Source of the DNA: Alkalibacillus filiformis
GTDB lineage: Bacteria > Bacillota > Bacilli > Bacillales > Alkalibacillaceae
NCBI RefSeq assembly: GCF_030814115.1
Contig: NZ_JAUSUP010000006.1
Location: 1-64,000 of the forward strand
Direction of reading: 5' to 3'
Length of the DNA: 64,000 nucleotides
The notes below the pieces were generated by a model that did not search any database, had not been told where the DNA came from, and saw nothing but the letters and a program-made list of their open reading frames with translations. The translations under genes were made by a program, and so were the position numbers. Below, piece after piece: positions 34,700 to 44,212 of this stretch. Each line of letters begins with the position of its first letter. The first letter of the stretch is position 1.

Positions 34700-35827
34700 A
34701 TGAAAAAGTTTCTTATTGTTTTAAGTACCATTCTATTATTGTTCATTCCCTTCCAACATGTGTTTGCAGCTGAAACGAAAGAAGAAAAATCTGATTACCT
34801 GGTGATGTTCGACGGACCTGCTAAATCAGGGATTCTAAAAGCTTTCGGTGTAGATGACGAAGATGTTTTACACAGATTTGATTTACTTCCAGTTTATCAT
34901 CTTAACTTAACTGACGGGCAAGCAAATGGTTTACAAAATCATCCTCACGTTGAGCATGTCGAAAGTAACGCTGATGCAAAAGCGTTTAGCCAAACGATTC
35001 CTTGGGGTGTCCCACACGTACAAGGGACTACTTCTCAAGATGCCGGTTATACAGGTAATGGTGTTAAAGTAGCCATTTTAGATACTGGTATTGATGCTTC
35101 TCATGAAGATTTAAATGTTGTCGGTGGTCATTCTGTTTTCGATGATAGTGACAACAACGATCCATATTATGATGGTAGTGGTCACGGTACACATGTAGCA
35201 GGAACAGTCGCAGCATTAGACAATAATGTAGGTGTTTTAGGAGTAGCACCAAAAGCTGACTTATATGCCGTTAAAGTCTTAAACAATAGTGGCAGTGGTT
35301 CTTATTCAGGCATTGCCGAAGGACTTGAATGGTCGATTCAAAATGATATGGACATCGTTAATATGAGCTTAGGCGGTTCTCAAAGTTCATCAATTTTGGA
35401 AGAATATACAGATTTAGCTTATGAAGATGGTATTTTAGTCGTAGCAGCAGCTGGCAACAGCGGTAACCGTGGCGGAAACAACGATTCAGTTGGCTATCCA
35501 GCTAAGTATGATTCAGCTATTGCTGTTGCAGCAGTTGACCAGAACAACAACCGCGCAACATTTTCTAGCACAGGTCCTGCTGTAGAACTCTCTGCACCAG
35601 GTGTGAACGTGTTAAGCACGATCCCTGGAAATAGCTATGATTCTTACAATGGTACATCAATGGCAGCCCCTCATGTTGCAGGTGTTGCAGCGCAAGTTTG
35701 GGAGGCGAAACCTCACTTATCCAATGTAGAATTGCGCGAATTACTGCAACAAACTGCACAAAACCTTGGACCATCGCACCAATATGGTCATGGTTTAGTT
35801 CAGTCTTATGATGCGATCTCTCATTAG
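34700..35827 (+). CDS. Secreted alkaline subtilisin, second of tandem array
   Basis: A 375-residue paralogue of the first protease, with the same length and the same numbering of D128, H162 and S320. Signal peptide about 1-24, propeptide to about 96, mature start near SQTIPWGVPHVQ. Compared with the first copy the mature surface has fewer acidic residues (for example AGNSGNRGG for AGNDGNRGG). ATG at 34700 has agaggagga upstream; an ATG at 34661 lacks one. It is followed after 42 nt by the third copy with no terminator between, so these two are one transcript. Confidence 0.95.
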   Translation: MKKFLIVLSTILLLFIPFQHVFAAETKEEKSDYLVMFDGPAKSGILKAFGVDDEDVLHRFDLLPVYHLNLTDGQANGLQNHPHVEHVESNADAKAFSQTIPWGVPHVQGTTSQDAGYTGNGVKVAILDTGIDASHEDLNVVGGHSVFDDSDNNDPYYDGSGHGTHVAGTVAALDNNVGVLGVAPKADLYAVKVLNNSGSGSYSGIAEGLEWSIQNDMDIVNMSLGGSQSSSILEEYTDLAYEDGILVVAAAGNSGNRGGNNDSVGYPAKYDSAIAVAAVDQNNNRATFSSTGPAVELSAPGVNVLSTIPGNSYDSYNGTSMAAPHVAGVAAQVWEAKPHLSNVELRELLQQTAQNLGPSHQYGHGLVQSYDAISH

Positions 35828-35869
35828 ACTTAAACATCATCTATAAACTTTTAATGTAGGAGTGTTTCA

Positions 35870-36991
35870 ATGAAGAAGTTTTTAGTTGCGTTTTTGACTG
35901 TAGCGATTTTATTTGCGCTACAAACGACTGTTTCAGCTGATTCCTCTAATAAAGATGACTACCTCATTATGTTTGATGGACCTGCAGAAAAAGGAATCTT
36001 AAAAGCGTTTGACATTGATGAGGAAGACATTCATTTTGAATCAGAAATTTTACCCGTTTACCATCTAGAGTTAACAGAAAAGCAGGCAAAACTAGTAGAG
36101 AATCATCCGCAAATTAAGTATGTTGAAGAAGATGCTGAAGCAGAAGCTCATTACCAAACAACGCCTTATGGAATAGACTTAGTGCAGGCTTCTGACGTTC
36201 ACCCATATGGTTACTACGGTCAAGGCATACGTGTTGCTGTTTTAGACACTGGAATTGATTCTAGTCACGAGGATTTACATGTGTATGGTGGCCACTCAGT
36301 ATTTAGTACTTGGCCAGAAAGTGACCCGTATTATGATGGAAATGGACACGGCACACACGTAGCTGGTACAGTCGCAGCTCTAAATAACAGCTATGGCGTA
36401 ATCGGTGTTGCACCTGAAGCCCATTTATTTGCAGTAAAAGTATTAGACAGTAACGGTGGTGGTTCATATTCAGGTATTGCCGAAGGGATTGAATGGTCAA
36501 TCGTTAATGACATGGATATTATCAACATGTCTCTAGGCGGATCAACAGATTCCTCAATTTTAGAAGCATATAGTGATTATGCTTACAACCAAGGTATCTT
36601 AGTCATCGCTGCTGCAGGTAATAGCGGGAACGCTTGGGGTTCTGGTGATAACGTAGGATACCCAGCGAAATATGATTCCGTAATGGCTGTTGCAGCTGTT
36701 GATCAAAACGAAAACCGAGCTTCATTCTCAAGTACTGGACCTGCCGTCGAAATCTCAGCACCAGGTGTAGATGTATTAAGCACATACCCGAATAACAATT
36801 ATACTTCTTTAAATGGTACATCAATGGCATCTCCGCATGTCGCTGGTGTTGCTGCATTAGTTTGGCACTACAAACCGTATTATTCTAACGTCCAATTAAG
36901 AAGCGTTCTAAATCAGACAGCTAAACCTTTAGGTAATAGCGATCATTACGGTAACGGCTTAGTTCAAGCTTACGACGCGATGGTCCATTAA
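35870..36991 (+). CDS. Secreted subtilisin, third of tandem array
   Basis: A 373-residue subtilase, more diverged than the first two. Signal peptide about 1-23 and I9 propeptide, with a mature domain near [13 protein letters not shown], where the usual PWG is PYG. The triad is D126, H160 and S318, and the oxyanion Asn is kept in AAAGNSGN. The RGGNND loop of the other two is replaced by AWGSGDN, so specificity may differ. taggagtg lies 6 nt upstream. It is cotranscribed with the second copy and ends at a bidirectional terminator. Confidence 0.95.
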   Translation: MKKFLVAFLTVAILFALQTTVSADSSNKDDYLIMFDGPAEKGILKAFDIDEEDIHFESEILPVYHLELTEKQAKLVENHPQIKYVEEDAEAEAHYQTTPYGIDLVQASDVHPYGYYGQGIRVAVLDTGIDSSHEDLHVYGGHSVFSTWPESDPYYDGNGHGTHVAGTVAALNNSYGVIGVAPEAHLFAVKVLDSNGGGSYSGIAEGIEWSIVNDMDIINMSLGGSTDSSILEAYSDYAYNQGILVIAAAGNSGNAWGSGDNVGYPAKYDSVMAVAAVDQNENRASFSSTGPAVEISAPGVDVLSTYPNNNYTSLNGTSMASPHVAGVAALVWHYKPYYSNVQLRSVLNQTAKPLGNSDHYGNGLVQAYDAMVH

Positions 36992-36995
36992 AATA

Positions 36996-37033
36996 TGTGA
37001 AGGATGCCGTATCAATTGCGGCATCCTTTTTTA
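36996..37033. terminator. Bidirectional terminator
   Basis: aaggatgccg (37000-37009) pairs with cggcatcctt (37019-37028), T run after. It serves the protease operon and probably the convergent amidase gene. Confidence 0.9.
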
Positions 37034-38464
37034 TTTGGTGACCTGCATTAATTGTTTATCTAATTCATCATACTTATAATACCAAGGGCTAGCCCGTTCG
37101 ATTTGACTGGCAAGTTGAAAGAGAAGGTGATCCTCACCGACATTAGCTTTAAACTGCATACCGATTGGAACATTGTCGTCTGTCCAATAGCCAGGCACAC
37201 TCATAGCTGGTTGTCCTGTAGCATTGGCAATAGGTGTAAAGCTACAATAGTTAACCATATTATTCGTTAAAGCTTCAATAGAATTTTGCTTTAACTCCCC
37301 TGTCTTAACAGGTGCTCTATTTAATACAGGTGTAAGAAGGATGTCGTACTGTGCATACAGTGACAAAAACCTCTTCGACTCAAGCTGTAACATAACACGC
37401 GCTTCTTCATAGTCAAAAGCTGTCATCTGTTGTCCTGCTTTATAAATTTCGTTAGATAAAGCTTCTAAGTTTTCATTTGATGGCACTCGCTCTACCATTT
37501 TGCCTAAATGGTCTATTGCAACAGCGCCTGAACCTGCCCATATTTTAATGAAGTTTTGTGTATATGAATGAAAATTCATTGGTACTGTTACTTCTTCAAC
37601 TTCATGCCCTAAATCAGAAAGTAATTTAACCATCTGATCGAATGCTTTTTTCGTTTCGTCATCGATGGATACTTGTCCATTCCAATCAGGCGTTATACCG
37701 ATCCTTAACGCTTTAGGATCCTCTTGTGTTGAGCTTAAAAATGTCTGTCTCGTTTCGTAAGTCGGATAAAGCTCTAAATCTGTTCCACCCTTTATAACAT
37801 CTAACAAAGCGGCACTATCACGAACAGACCTTGTAACAGCGTGGTTAACAGATATTTGGTTAATATATGGCGATATCGGTATTTGACCTCGTGAAGGTTT
37901 AAAGCCAAACAAGCCACAAGAGGATGCTGGCATTCTTATTGAACCCCCACCATCATTAGCATGTGCAAATGGGGCCAATCCTGCTGCAACCGCTGCTGCT
38001 GAACCTCCACTTGAACCCCCTGGGGATCGCGTTAAATCCCAAGGGTTGTGAGACGGACCAAACAATTCAGGTTCGGTAATAGGTAAAAAGCCGAACTCAG
38101 GTGTATTCGTTTTACCAAGAAAATTCAAGCCCGCTTCACGGTACCTTTGAACAAAGACGTCATCTTCTCGTGCAACAAAACCTTCTTGAAGCTTTGAACC
38201 ATTTGTGAAAGGTTCATTAACAATCGGATTAAGGTCTTTAATCAAAAATGGAAGACCAGCTAATGGATGATCATTTTTTTCCTCTTCTCCAGCTTGTGAA
38301 CTAGCTTGGTCAAACATCGGGTGAACAACAGCATTGAGTATCGGGTTTAACCATTTAATTCGTTCTATGTAATAATTGGTCACTTCTCTAACTGATACTT
38401 CACCACGATTAATTAGATCCTTTTGTGCTAAAGCATCAAGTTTATTTAATTCGTTCAACCCCAT
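37031..38464 (-). CDS. Amidase signature family hydrolase
   Basis: A 477-residue enzyme with the amidase Ser-cisSer-Lys triad: K76 (FLIKDLNP), S151 ([14 protein letters not shown]) and S175 (GGGSIRMPA). It belongs to the AS family that includes GatA, nylon-oligomer hydrolase and aryl-amidases; no GatB/GatC genes are nearby, so it is probably a free-standing amide hydrolase. agaggtg lies 8 nt upstream. It lies at the end of a minus-strand series desK-desR-P1 peptidase-small frame-amidase, with about 160 nt to the P1 gene, so cotranscription is possible but not certain. Confidence 0.88.
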   Translation of the reverse strand: MGLNELNKLDALAQKDLINRGEVSVREVTNYYIERIKWLNPILNAVVHPMFDQASSQAGEEEKNDHPLAGLPFLIKDLNPIVNEPFTNGSKLQEGFVAREDDVFVQRYREAGLNFLGKTNTPEFGFLPITEPELFGPSHNPWDLTRSPGGSSGGSAAAVAAGLAPFAHANDGGGSIRMPASSCGLFGFKPSRGQIPISPYINQISVNHAVTRSVRDSAALLDVIKGGTDLELYPTYETRQTFLSSTQEDPKALRIGITPDWNGQVSIDDETKKAFDQMVKLLSDLGHEVEEVTVPMNFHSYTQNFIKIWAGSGAVAIDHLGKMVERVPSNENLEALSNEIYKAGQQMTAFDYEEARVMLQLESKRFLSLYAQYDILLTPVLNRAPVKTGELKQNSIEALTNNMVNYCSFTPIANATGQPAMSVPGYWTDDNVPIGMQFKANVGEDHLLFQLASQIERASPWYYKYDELDKQLMQVTK

Positions 38465-38510
38465 TATTCTTACACCTCTTTTTAAAATATGCTACGAAAT
38501 AGTGCCATGA

Positions 38511-38609
38511 TTAACCTCGGAAGAATAAGCAACACTCAATGGACGTGAAGAAAAATTCCGCAAACCTTGACCTTGCCTTTCTCTCTTTCTTTTTACGTTC
38601 AACTCTCAT
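38511..38609 (-). CDS. Possible 32-aa basic peptide gene
   Basis: ATG at 38609 with agaggggg 6 nt upstream. The reading frame is MRVERKKKERKARSRF followed by a short hydrophobic, Phe- and Cys-rich end, then TAA. The ribosome site overlaps the stop codon of the P1 peptidase gene, so it could be translationally coupled. No family recognised. The strong ribosome site argues for it; the short length and odd composition argue against. Confidence 0.35.
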   Translation of the reverse strand: MRVERKKKERKARSRFAEFFFTSIECCLFFRG

Positions 38610-38622
38610 TCAATACCCCCTC

Positions 38623-39663
38623 TTATATAAAGTTATCTATATAGTTAGATAATGAATGAAGGGTTAATTGATTTCGTCCAGTTACTGTTTCGGCCTTCAC
38701 CATCGAATTTAAAATTGCTTCTTCAGTTGCATCAGCCACGGCTAGAAAGGCTTCGTCTAAATCATTTTCGTTAACGACTGCCATATGTTGAAGTGTTTTA
38801 GCCGAGTGTGGCACACGATTAGCTGTTGAAAAACCAATGGCAACATCCCCACTTCCATTTCCCATAAATGAACCTGTCCGGCTTAAGCCATTACCTGTTC
38901 GTTTAACGACTCTTTTTAATTGATCAGATGTAATAGGTAGATCCGTTGCTACAACCATCATGATTGACCCTTGATCAGGGGCGTCACCTTCTCCGTTAAG
39001 CTGGTCTTTTAACTGCACACCTACATGGTTGCCATTCAATCGAAATTCTTCTAGCTTTCCAAAGTTCGATAATACTAAAACCCCAATTGTGTAATCACCA
39101 TGGTCATATGTAAGCTTACGAGAAGAAGTTCCTATGCCACCTTTCAATCCGAAGCATTTCATACCGCGACCAGCACCGACACTTCCTTCTTCGACATCAG
39201 TTTGTGCGTTATGGATCGCACTTAGCGCCTCTTCTTCTGATAATCGAAGTTTTCGAATATCATTTAACAACATATCATTACACTCGCCTACCACTGGGTT
39301 TACCGTACCCGTTGTACTGCCGATCGCCTCATCCTGTTCTAACATATAGCGAACAAGTGCTGTCGTACTAGTCCCGACACTTAACGTATTAGTCAGTAAA
39401 ATGGGAGTCTCTAACGTACCTAACTCATCCACTTGTACAAGACCTGTCGTTTTACCAAATCCATTAAAAACGTGGCTGGCTGCAACCAGTTTGTTTTGAA
39501 ATAAGTTACCATCAGCTGGAATTATGGCTGTCACGCCTGTTTGTACTTCACCAGAATCAATTGTCTCATGGCCAACTTTCACACCTTTTACATCTGTGAT
39601 TTGGTTTCGTTCGCCAGTTGGGATTGAACCAATGGCCATACCATATTCCCGAATTCTTTTCAT
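38623..39663 (-). CDS. P1 family aminopeptidase/amidase (DmpA-like)
   Basis: A 346-residue Ntn-type hydrolase of the DmpA/P1 family. The N-terminus IGSIPTGERNQITDVKGVKVGH and TGVTAII are characteristic. The expected self-cleavage site before the nucleophile is in the GSGDVAIGFSTANRV region (GNGSGDVAIGFST). Family members cleave N-terminal residues or beta-peptides. ATG at 39663 overlaps the desR stop codon as ATGA, which fixes the start and shows translational coupling to the two-component genes, an unusual partner for them. Confidence 0.88.
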   Translation of the reverse strand: MKRIREYGMAIGSIPTGERNQITDVKGVKVGHETIDSGEVQTGVTAIIPADGNLFQNKLVAASHVFNGFGKTTGLVQVDELGTLETPILLTNTLSVGTSTTALVRYMLEQDEAIGSTTGTVNPVVGECNDMLLNDIRKLRLSEEEALSAIHNAQTDVEEGSVGAGRGMKCFGLKGGIGTSSRKLTYDHGDYTIGVLVLSNFGKLEEFRLNGNHVGVQLKDQLNGEGDAPDQGSIMMVVATDLPITSDQLKRVVKRTGNGLSRTGSFMGNGSGDVAIGFSTANRVPHSAKTLQHMAVVNENDLDEAFLAVADATEEAILNSMVKAETVTGRNQLTLHSLSNYIDNFI

Positions 39664-40262
39664 GATGATAACCATCCTTTTTCTTTCACTTTTGAGATCG
39701 CTTCTATACGGTTGCTTACTTCAAGCTTATCAAAAATAATCGATATATAATTACGAACCGTACCATGCGTTAAGTATAGCTCTTGTGCGATTTCTTTAGT
39801 GCTTTTACCTTCTGCGATTAACTCCACCACTTGCACTTCTCTTTCAGTGAGTGGGTTTACTTGTTCATAAGCTAAGTCGATTAGCTCTGGCGCATAAACT
39901 TTTCGCCCGTTCATAATCGTTCGAATGGAACTTGCTAACTCTTCACTCGGCGCATCCTTTAATAAGTACCCAGAAACACTCGCTTGACGCGCTCTTTCAA
40001 AGTAGCCAGCTCTTGCGAAAGTCGTTAATATAATGACTTTACAATTTTCTTCAACTAGTTCTTCTGCAGCATCAAGACCCGTCTTTACAGGCATCTCAAT
40101 ATCCATAATACAAATATCCGGCTTAAGCTCTTTAACCATTTGCACTGCTTCTTCACCATTATGCGCTTTTCCTACAACTTCCATATCAAACTCTAAATCT
40201 AACAACGACCCTAACGCACCAAGTAACATCCCTTGATCTTCAGCTAATACAATTCGAATCAT
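39660..40262 (-). CDS. desR: Response regulator DesR (membrane fluidity control)
   Basis: A 200-residue NarL/LuxR-type regulator. The receiver domain has D54 in CIMDIEMP, the position phosphorylated in B. subtilis DesR. The C-terminal LuxR helix-turn-helix is LTEREVQVVELIAEGKSTKEIAQELYLTHGTVRNYI. It lies next to a DesK-type kinase, whose stop codon it overlaps (TAATG), and a Delta5-type desaturase gene. In the known system phosphorylated DesR activates des when the membrane becomes rigid in the cold. The ribosome site is ggggtga. A P1 peptidase gene is coupled downstream. Confidence 0.92.
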   Translation of the reverse strand: MIRIVLAEDQGMLLGALGSLLDLEFDMEVVGKAHNGEEAVQMVKELKPDICIMDIEMPVKTGLDAAEELVEENCKVIILTTFARAGYFERARQASVSGYLLKDAPSEELASSIRTIMNGRKVYAPELIDLAYEQVNPLTEREVQVVELIAEGKSTKEIAQELYLTHGTVRNYISIIFDKLEVSNRIEAISKVKEKGWLSS

Positions 40263-41395
40263 TAAATCACCCCAGTGTCATCTTGTTTAACGGCTTTGGG
40301 GATTACAATTTTTAATGTTGTTCCATGTTCCCCACCAACTTCAAGCACACCATTTACAAACTCTAAGCGTTCACGCATTCCGCGAATACCACTATTAGAT
40401 GAATCAATCACTTCATTAGGAATCCCTACCCCATTATCTTCAATAATTATTACTAACTGTTCTTCTTTCTCAAGAACATTAATTTGACAATACGTTGCCT
40501 GACTATGCTTCACCACATTAGTTACAGCCTCTTTCAAGCACATACTTGCTACATCCTCTATTAAGAGCGGGGTGTCTTCTAATTTTTGATCACCTTCAAC
40601 TTGATACTCAATTTCTGCAGCTTCTAACAATTGTTGAACGTGGTGGATTTCTTCATCAAGTCTAACCCCGCGCATATCACTCACCATATCTCGAACTTCC
40701 TTTAAAGCAGTTCTTGCTGTTTGATTAATATCTCGCATTTCCTCAATTGCTTTATCTTGATCAACAGCTACCAACTTCCCAGCCAGGTCACTCTTTAGCC
40801 CTATGAGTGATAGTTTTTGTCCTAACGTATCATGCAAATCACGAGCAATTCGTTGTCTTTCCTCAAAAACGATCAGTTGGGAGATCTTTTGGTTCGCATC
40901 TTCTAATTCCCCTTCCAACTTCTCACGCTTAATTCGATTGTATGTATTAAACGGTAGCAGCACAACACCGATAATCGTAATAATAATAAACGGTAATTGT
41001 GTAAAAAATAGCTCAGTTTGGGTGAAGAAACTACCATAAACAGCAACTAGCGTCGTCACTAAATGAGTTATATATAACGTTAAAAACCCTGCTTTCTGTT
41101 GAATGTTGCCAATAAAATAAGCTAAAAACAGCGATACATAAACATAACCATAAAATAATGTCATGGCTACACTAATAACGATTTTGATCGAAACCCATAC
41201 GTAAACTGACCAACCATCAGACAAAAATGACAGTCGATAGGCCAAAAAGAAAGTCAAAATCGAAACAATTCCTAAAATAATTTCTACTAATGAGTTCGAT
41301 CTAAAAATAAAGAAAAACGGTAAAAAACTAAAGATTACCCATACGTATATGTTTAAGCTTAAATTGCGCGGTATTATATTGAACCAATTCTGCAT
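40262..41395 (-). CDS. desK: Histidine kinase DesK (membrane thermosensor)
   Basis: A 377-residue HisKA_3 kinase. There are four to five N-terminal transmembrane helices (about 12-150), a linker coiled coil (KLEGELEDANQKISQLIVFEERQ), and the phospho-acceptor H188 in RDLHDTLGQKLSLIGLKSD, exactly the number of the acceptor in B. subtilis DesK. The HATPase domain has EDNGVGIP and GIRGMRERL. It senses bilayer thickness or order and phosphorylates or dephosphorylates DesR. It lies between des and desR on one strand, as in Bacillus. The start at 41395 has a weak gggtga site. Confidence 0.93.
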   Translation of the reverse strand: MQNWFNIIPRNLSLNIYVWVIFSFLPFFFIFRSNSLVEIILGIVSILTFFLAYRLSFLSDGWSVYVWVSIKIVISVAMTLFYGYVYVSLFLAYFIGNIQQKAGFLTLYITHLVTTLVAVYGSFFTQTELFFTQLPFIIITIIGVVLLPFNTYNRIKREKLEGELEDANQKISQLIVFEERQRIARDLHDTLGQKLSLIGLKSDLAGKLVAVDQDKAIEEMRDINQTARTALKEVRDMVSDMRGVRLDEEIHHVQQLLEAAEIEYQVEGDQKLEDTPLLIEDVASMCLKEAVTNVVKHSQATYCQINVLEKEEQLVIIIEDNGVGIPNEVIDSSNSGIRGMRERLEFVNGVLEVGGEHGTTLKIVIPKAVKQDDTGVI

Positions 41396-41467
41396 CTATT
41401 AAGTCACCCATTTCAAACTACTTTGTTCTATCATACCATTTTGTACCATATATTCTCTAACTGTATG

Positions 41468-41499
41468 TAAAAATAACCACCCTAATGGTCGGGTGGTTA
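41468..41499 (-). terminator. Terminator of the desaturase gene
   Basis: aaccaccc (41475-41482) pairs with gggtggtt (41491-41498), followed by attttta on the minus strand. It separates des from desK. Confidence 0.8.
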
Positions 41500-41506
41500 A
41501 ATGTTG

Positions 41507-42526
41507 TTAATAATTGACTGTTTGATTGTGTCGCATCATTTGTTTAATTTCTTTAAAGCTTACAAATGTTTTCTTTCGCTCATCATATAATCTAAACTTA
41601 ATGGACTTCAAGCTCGAACGTAACGTAATTGTTGTCGCTTCTTGTAACGGTGGTGTTTGTTCATGCACTGTTTCTAAATGATAATTAGGAACTTTAGGGC
41701 TTAAATGGTGCACATGGTGGTATCCAATATTACCCGTTAACCATTGTAAAACACGTGGTAATTTATAATAAGAACTACCATCAATCGCTGCTTTTACGTA
41801 ATCCCATTCAGATTCATCTTCGAAATAAGAATCTTCGAACTGGTGTTGTACGTAAAACAACCAAATCCCTGCCATTCCAGAAACAAACATAATCGTAAAT
41901 TGAATAACGAAGAAAGCATAAAATCCAATTAACCAGATTAACAATAGTGAAATGCCTAAAATCATCACATTCGTTAAATAAGTGTTTCGTCTTTCTGCTT
42001 TTTTAGCATCTTTACGATTCATTCGATTCGTAATAAACAACATATATATTGGACCTAAACCGAACATGACAATTGGGTTACGATACAAACGGTATTGCAA
42101 TCTCTCTAAAGCTGATGATTTTAAATATTCATCCACTGTCATGATCCATACATCACCAGTACCACGTTTATTCAGGTTACTACTTGTAGCGTGGTGAATC
42201 GCATGTTCTCTTTTCCATTTTGAGTACGGGAACATTGTTAATATACCGGTCACTGTCCCTACAAAATTGTTCAATTTACGGTTTTTAAAAAAAGATCCAT
42301 GACAACAATCATGAAAAATAATAAAAATGCGTACTAAGAACCCAGCAGCGATCACCGCAATAGGAATAGCAATCCAAACTGAAATGGATAAACTAAAGTA
42401 TGCTATTACCCACAATGCAAAGAATGGTGGTAATGTGTTCATCATCTGCTTTGAACTTGCTTTGTCATCTGCATCCTCAAAAGGACGAACTTTCTTTCTT
42501 AGCTCTGATAATTTTGCATTTGCCAT
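41507..42526 (-). CDS. des: Acyl-lipid fatty acid desaturase
   Basis: A 339-residue integral membrane desaturase. The three histidine boxes that bind the di-iron centre are present: HDCCHGSFF, HAIHHATS and HHVHHLSP. Hydrophobic segments flank the first box (LPPFFALWVIAYFSLSISV and neighbours). The enzyme puts double bonds in membrane phospholipid acyl chains to restore fluidity. The DesK/DesR genes follow directly. gaggtgaa lies about 5 nt before the ATG. A palindrome at 42610-42623 upstream is a candidate DesR site. Confidence 0.95.
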   Translation of the reverse strand: MANAKLSELRKKVRPFEDADDKASSKQMMNTLPPFFALWVIAYFSLSISVWIAIPIAVIAAGFLVRIFIIFHDCCHGSFFKNRKLNNFVGTVTGILTMFPYSKWKREHAIHHATSSNLNKRGTGDVWIMTVDEYLKSSALERLQYRLYRNPIVMFGLGPIYMLFITNRMNRKDAKKAERRNTYLTNVMILGISLLLIWLIGFYAFFVIQFTIMFVSGMAGIWLFYVQHQFEDSYFEDESEWDYVKAAIDGSSYYKLPRVLQWLTGNIGYHHVHHLSPKVPNYHLETVHEQTPPLQEATTITLRSSLKSIKFRLYDERKKTFVSFKEIKQMMRHNQTVNY

Positions 42527-42609
42527 AACTTCACCTCGTCGCTAATCTTTATTCTTATAATACGCTTTAACCCCTCTTATTAAACAGTCATGAACGTCAG
42601 GACTTTAAC

Positions 42610-42623
42610 ATGACATTTGTCAT
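42610..42623. promoter_or_regulatory. Candidate DesR-binding palindrome upstream of des
   Basis: atgaca-tt-tgtcat, a perfect inverted repeat 84-97 bp upstream of the des start codon. A related half, gtcatgaacgtcagga, lies between it and the gene. Position and symmetry suit an activator site; identity with DesR is inference. Confidence 0.45.
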
Positions 42624-42752
42624 ATGGCTTGTTTCACTAATTAGACATAGACTTTTCTTAAAAGCGTCAAAATCGTGTCGATTTTTTTGACAAATTGCGT
42701 GTTAAAGTTGATTTATATGGTTAGAATGGCTGATGGAAGGAGTGGATTATAT

Positions 42753-43487
42753 ATGAATAAATGGCTTTTATCTTTAGTGGCTGTCATGTTAATCGCAGTA
42801 GCTGCCTGTGGAGGTCAAGATGAGGAAACAACAGAAGAAGAGGTTGACTCTTTAGCCCCACTAGAAGTAGAAGTTTTAATGAATGAAGAAATTGACACAG
42901 GTGAAAACACACTATCAACACGTGTTACACAAGACGGAAAACCTGTTGAAGATGCTAGTGAAGTTATGTTTGAAGTATGGCAAGAAGGACAAAAAGAGGC
43001 TAGTGAAATGATTGAAGGAGACCATGTTGAAGATGGTGTTTATGAAGTAAGCTATACGTTTGAAGAAGAAGGCGTTTTTTACTTAGTGTCTCACGTTACT
43101 GCTCGTGACCAACATCATATGCCGCAACATGATCTTGTTGTTGGAGATGCCGAAGTAGAAACAGCGACATCTGATGGTCATCCACACGATCACCATAGTC
43201 ATACAGAAGACTCTGATGAACGTTTATCTGTCGAATTCCAAATGGTTGATGATCAACTGACAACCGAAGTATTATTTGAAGGACTTGAACTAGAAAATGC
43301 TGATGTCACTTTTGAAGTTTGGCACATTGATCACGAAGACCAAAGAGCTTGGATTTCTGCTACGGAATCTTCACCTGGCGTTTACCAAGCAGAATTTGAT
43401 GAAGATACAACTGGAGAACATCATATCATCATCCATATTGAAAATGATGATTTACACGAACATATTGGTGAGGTATTTGAATACTAA
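42753..43487 (+). CDS. Lipoprotein with two FixH/YtkA-like domains
   Basis: A 244-residue exported lipoprotein with lipobox VAAC. Two Ig-like YtkA/FixH domains follow (about 35-135 and 155-244), each with the pattern LEVEVLMNEEIDTGENTLSTRV or LTTEVLFEGLELENADVTFEVW, and a His/Asp-rich linker between them (GHPHDHHSHTED), a possible copper or zinc site. YtkA-like proteins are linked to copper or cytochrome oxidase assembly in some bacteria. ATG at 42753 has aaggagtgg upstream; the ATG at 42675 does not. Very acidic overall. Confidence 0.82.
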   Translation: MNKWLLSLVAVMLIAVAACGGQDEETTEEEVDSLAPLEVEVLMNEEIDTGENTLSTRVTQDGKPVEDASEVMFEVWQEGQKEASEMIEGDHVEDGVYEVSYTFEEEGVFYLVSHVTARDQHHMPQHDLVVGDAEVETATSDGHPHDHHSHTEDSDERLSVEFQMVDDQLTTEVLFEGLELENADVTFEVWHIDHEDQRAWISATESSPGVYQAEFDEDTTGEHHIIIHIENDDLHEHIGEVFEY

Positions 43488-43492
43488 AAAGT

Positions 43493-43531
43493 GAAAGGCG
43501 GCCGTTAAACTTTAACGGCCGTCTTTTTTTA
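43493..43531. terminator. Bidirectional terminator
   Basis: ggcggccgttaaa (43497-43509) pairs with tttaacggccgtc (43511-43523), seven T residues after. It ends the FixH/YtkA gene and overlaps the end of the CBS gene. Confidence 0.9.
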
Positions 43532-44086
43532 TTGCATACTTTGGTTATTCTGTTGGTTCATTTGTGTATTTTGCTGCTGTGCCATTTGCGTGTTTTGTTG
43601 TTGTGCCATTTGCGCATTTTGCTGTTGAGCTGCTTGTGCATTACCTTGTTGAGCAGCTTGTCTTAATGCATTTGGAATCGAAATATTCGATAATGCATCC
43701 CCCGCTTCATTACGGTATATGTTTTGTTGTGCTAAGTCACCAATTGATAACATCCCAACTGTTTGACCATTTTCGGTTACTGGTAAACGTCTTACTTGTT
43801 TTTCTGCCATCAAACGCGCAGCTTCATGAACATCCATACTTGCTTCTGCTGAAACAATTTCACTACTCATACATTGGCCAATTGGACAATCTCCTTGCTG
43901 GTTTTTAGCTGTCGCACGTAGAGTAATGTCACGGTCAGTAATAATCCCGCGAAGTTGACCATTTTCAATAACTGGAATAGCCCCGATATCATTCTGTTCC
44001 ATTAAAGCAGCAGCTTCTTGCACAGTTTGATCTGACGTAACAGATACAATGTTTGAACTCATTAAATTTTTAATTACATTTTCCAT
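43529..44086 (-). CDS. CBS-pair protein with Gln/Asn/Met-rich tail
   Basis: A 185-residue protein. Two CBS domains (about 8-60 and 72-125; AAALMEQNDIGAIPVIENGQLRGIITDRDITLRA and EAARLMAEKQVRRLPVTENG) form a Bateman module that usually binds adenylates. The last 45 residues are a low-complexity tail with an eight-residue repeat MAQQQNTQ. The globular part is like B. subtilis YhcV/YlbB; the tail is extra. aaggagtg lies upstream. The tail could mediate self-association; this is inference. Confidence 0.85.
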   Translation of the reverse strand: MENVIKNLMSSNIVSVTSDQTVQEAAALMEQNDIGAIPVIENGQLRGIITDRDITLRATAKNQQGDCPIGQCMSSEIVSAEASMDVHEAARLMAEKQVRRLPVTENGQTVGMLSIGDLAQQNIYRNEAGDALSNISIPNALRQAAQQGNAQAAQQQNAQMAQQQNTQMAQQQNTQMNQQNNQSMQ

Positions 44087-44212
44087 TACTTATATCACTC
44101 CTTTTACCTTTATTGTGTAACTGTCCTTTAAAAATATTCATTTTTAAAATCATGCCAATATCTTTTCCTACATAAAATACACAACGATGTCTTTTAGAAG
44201 GGAGAAAGTATT

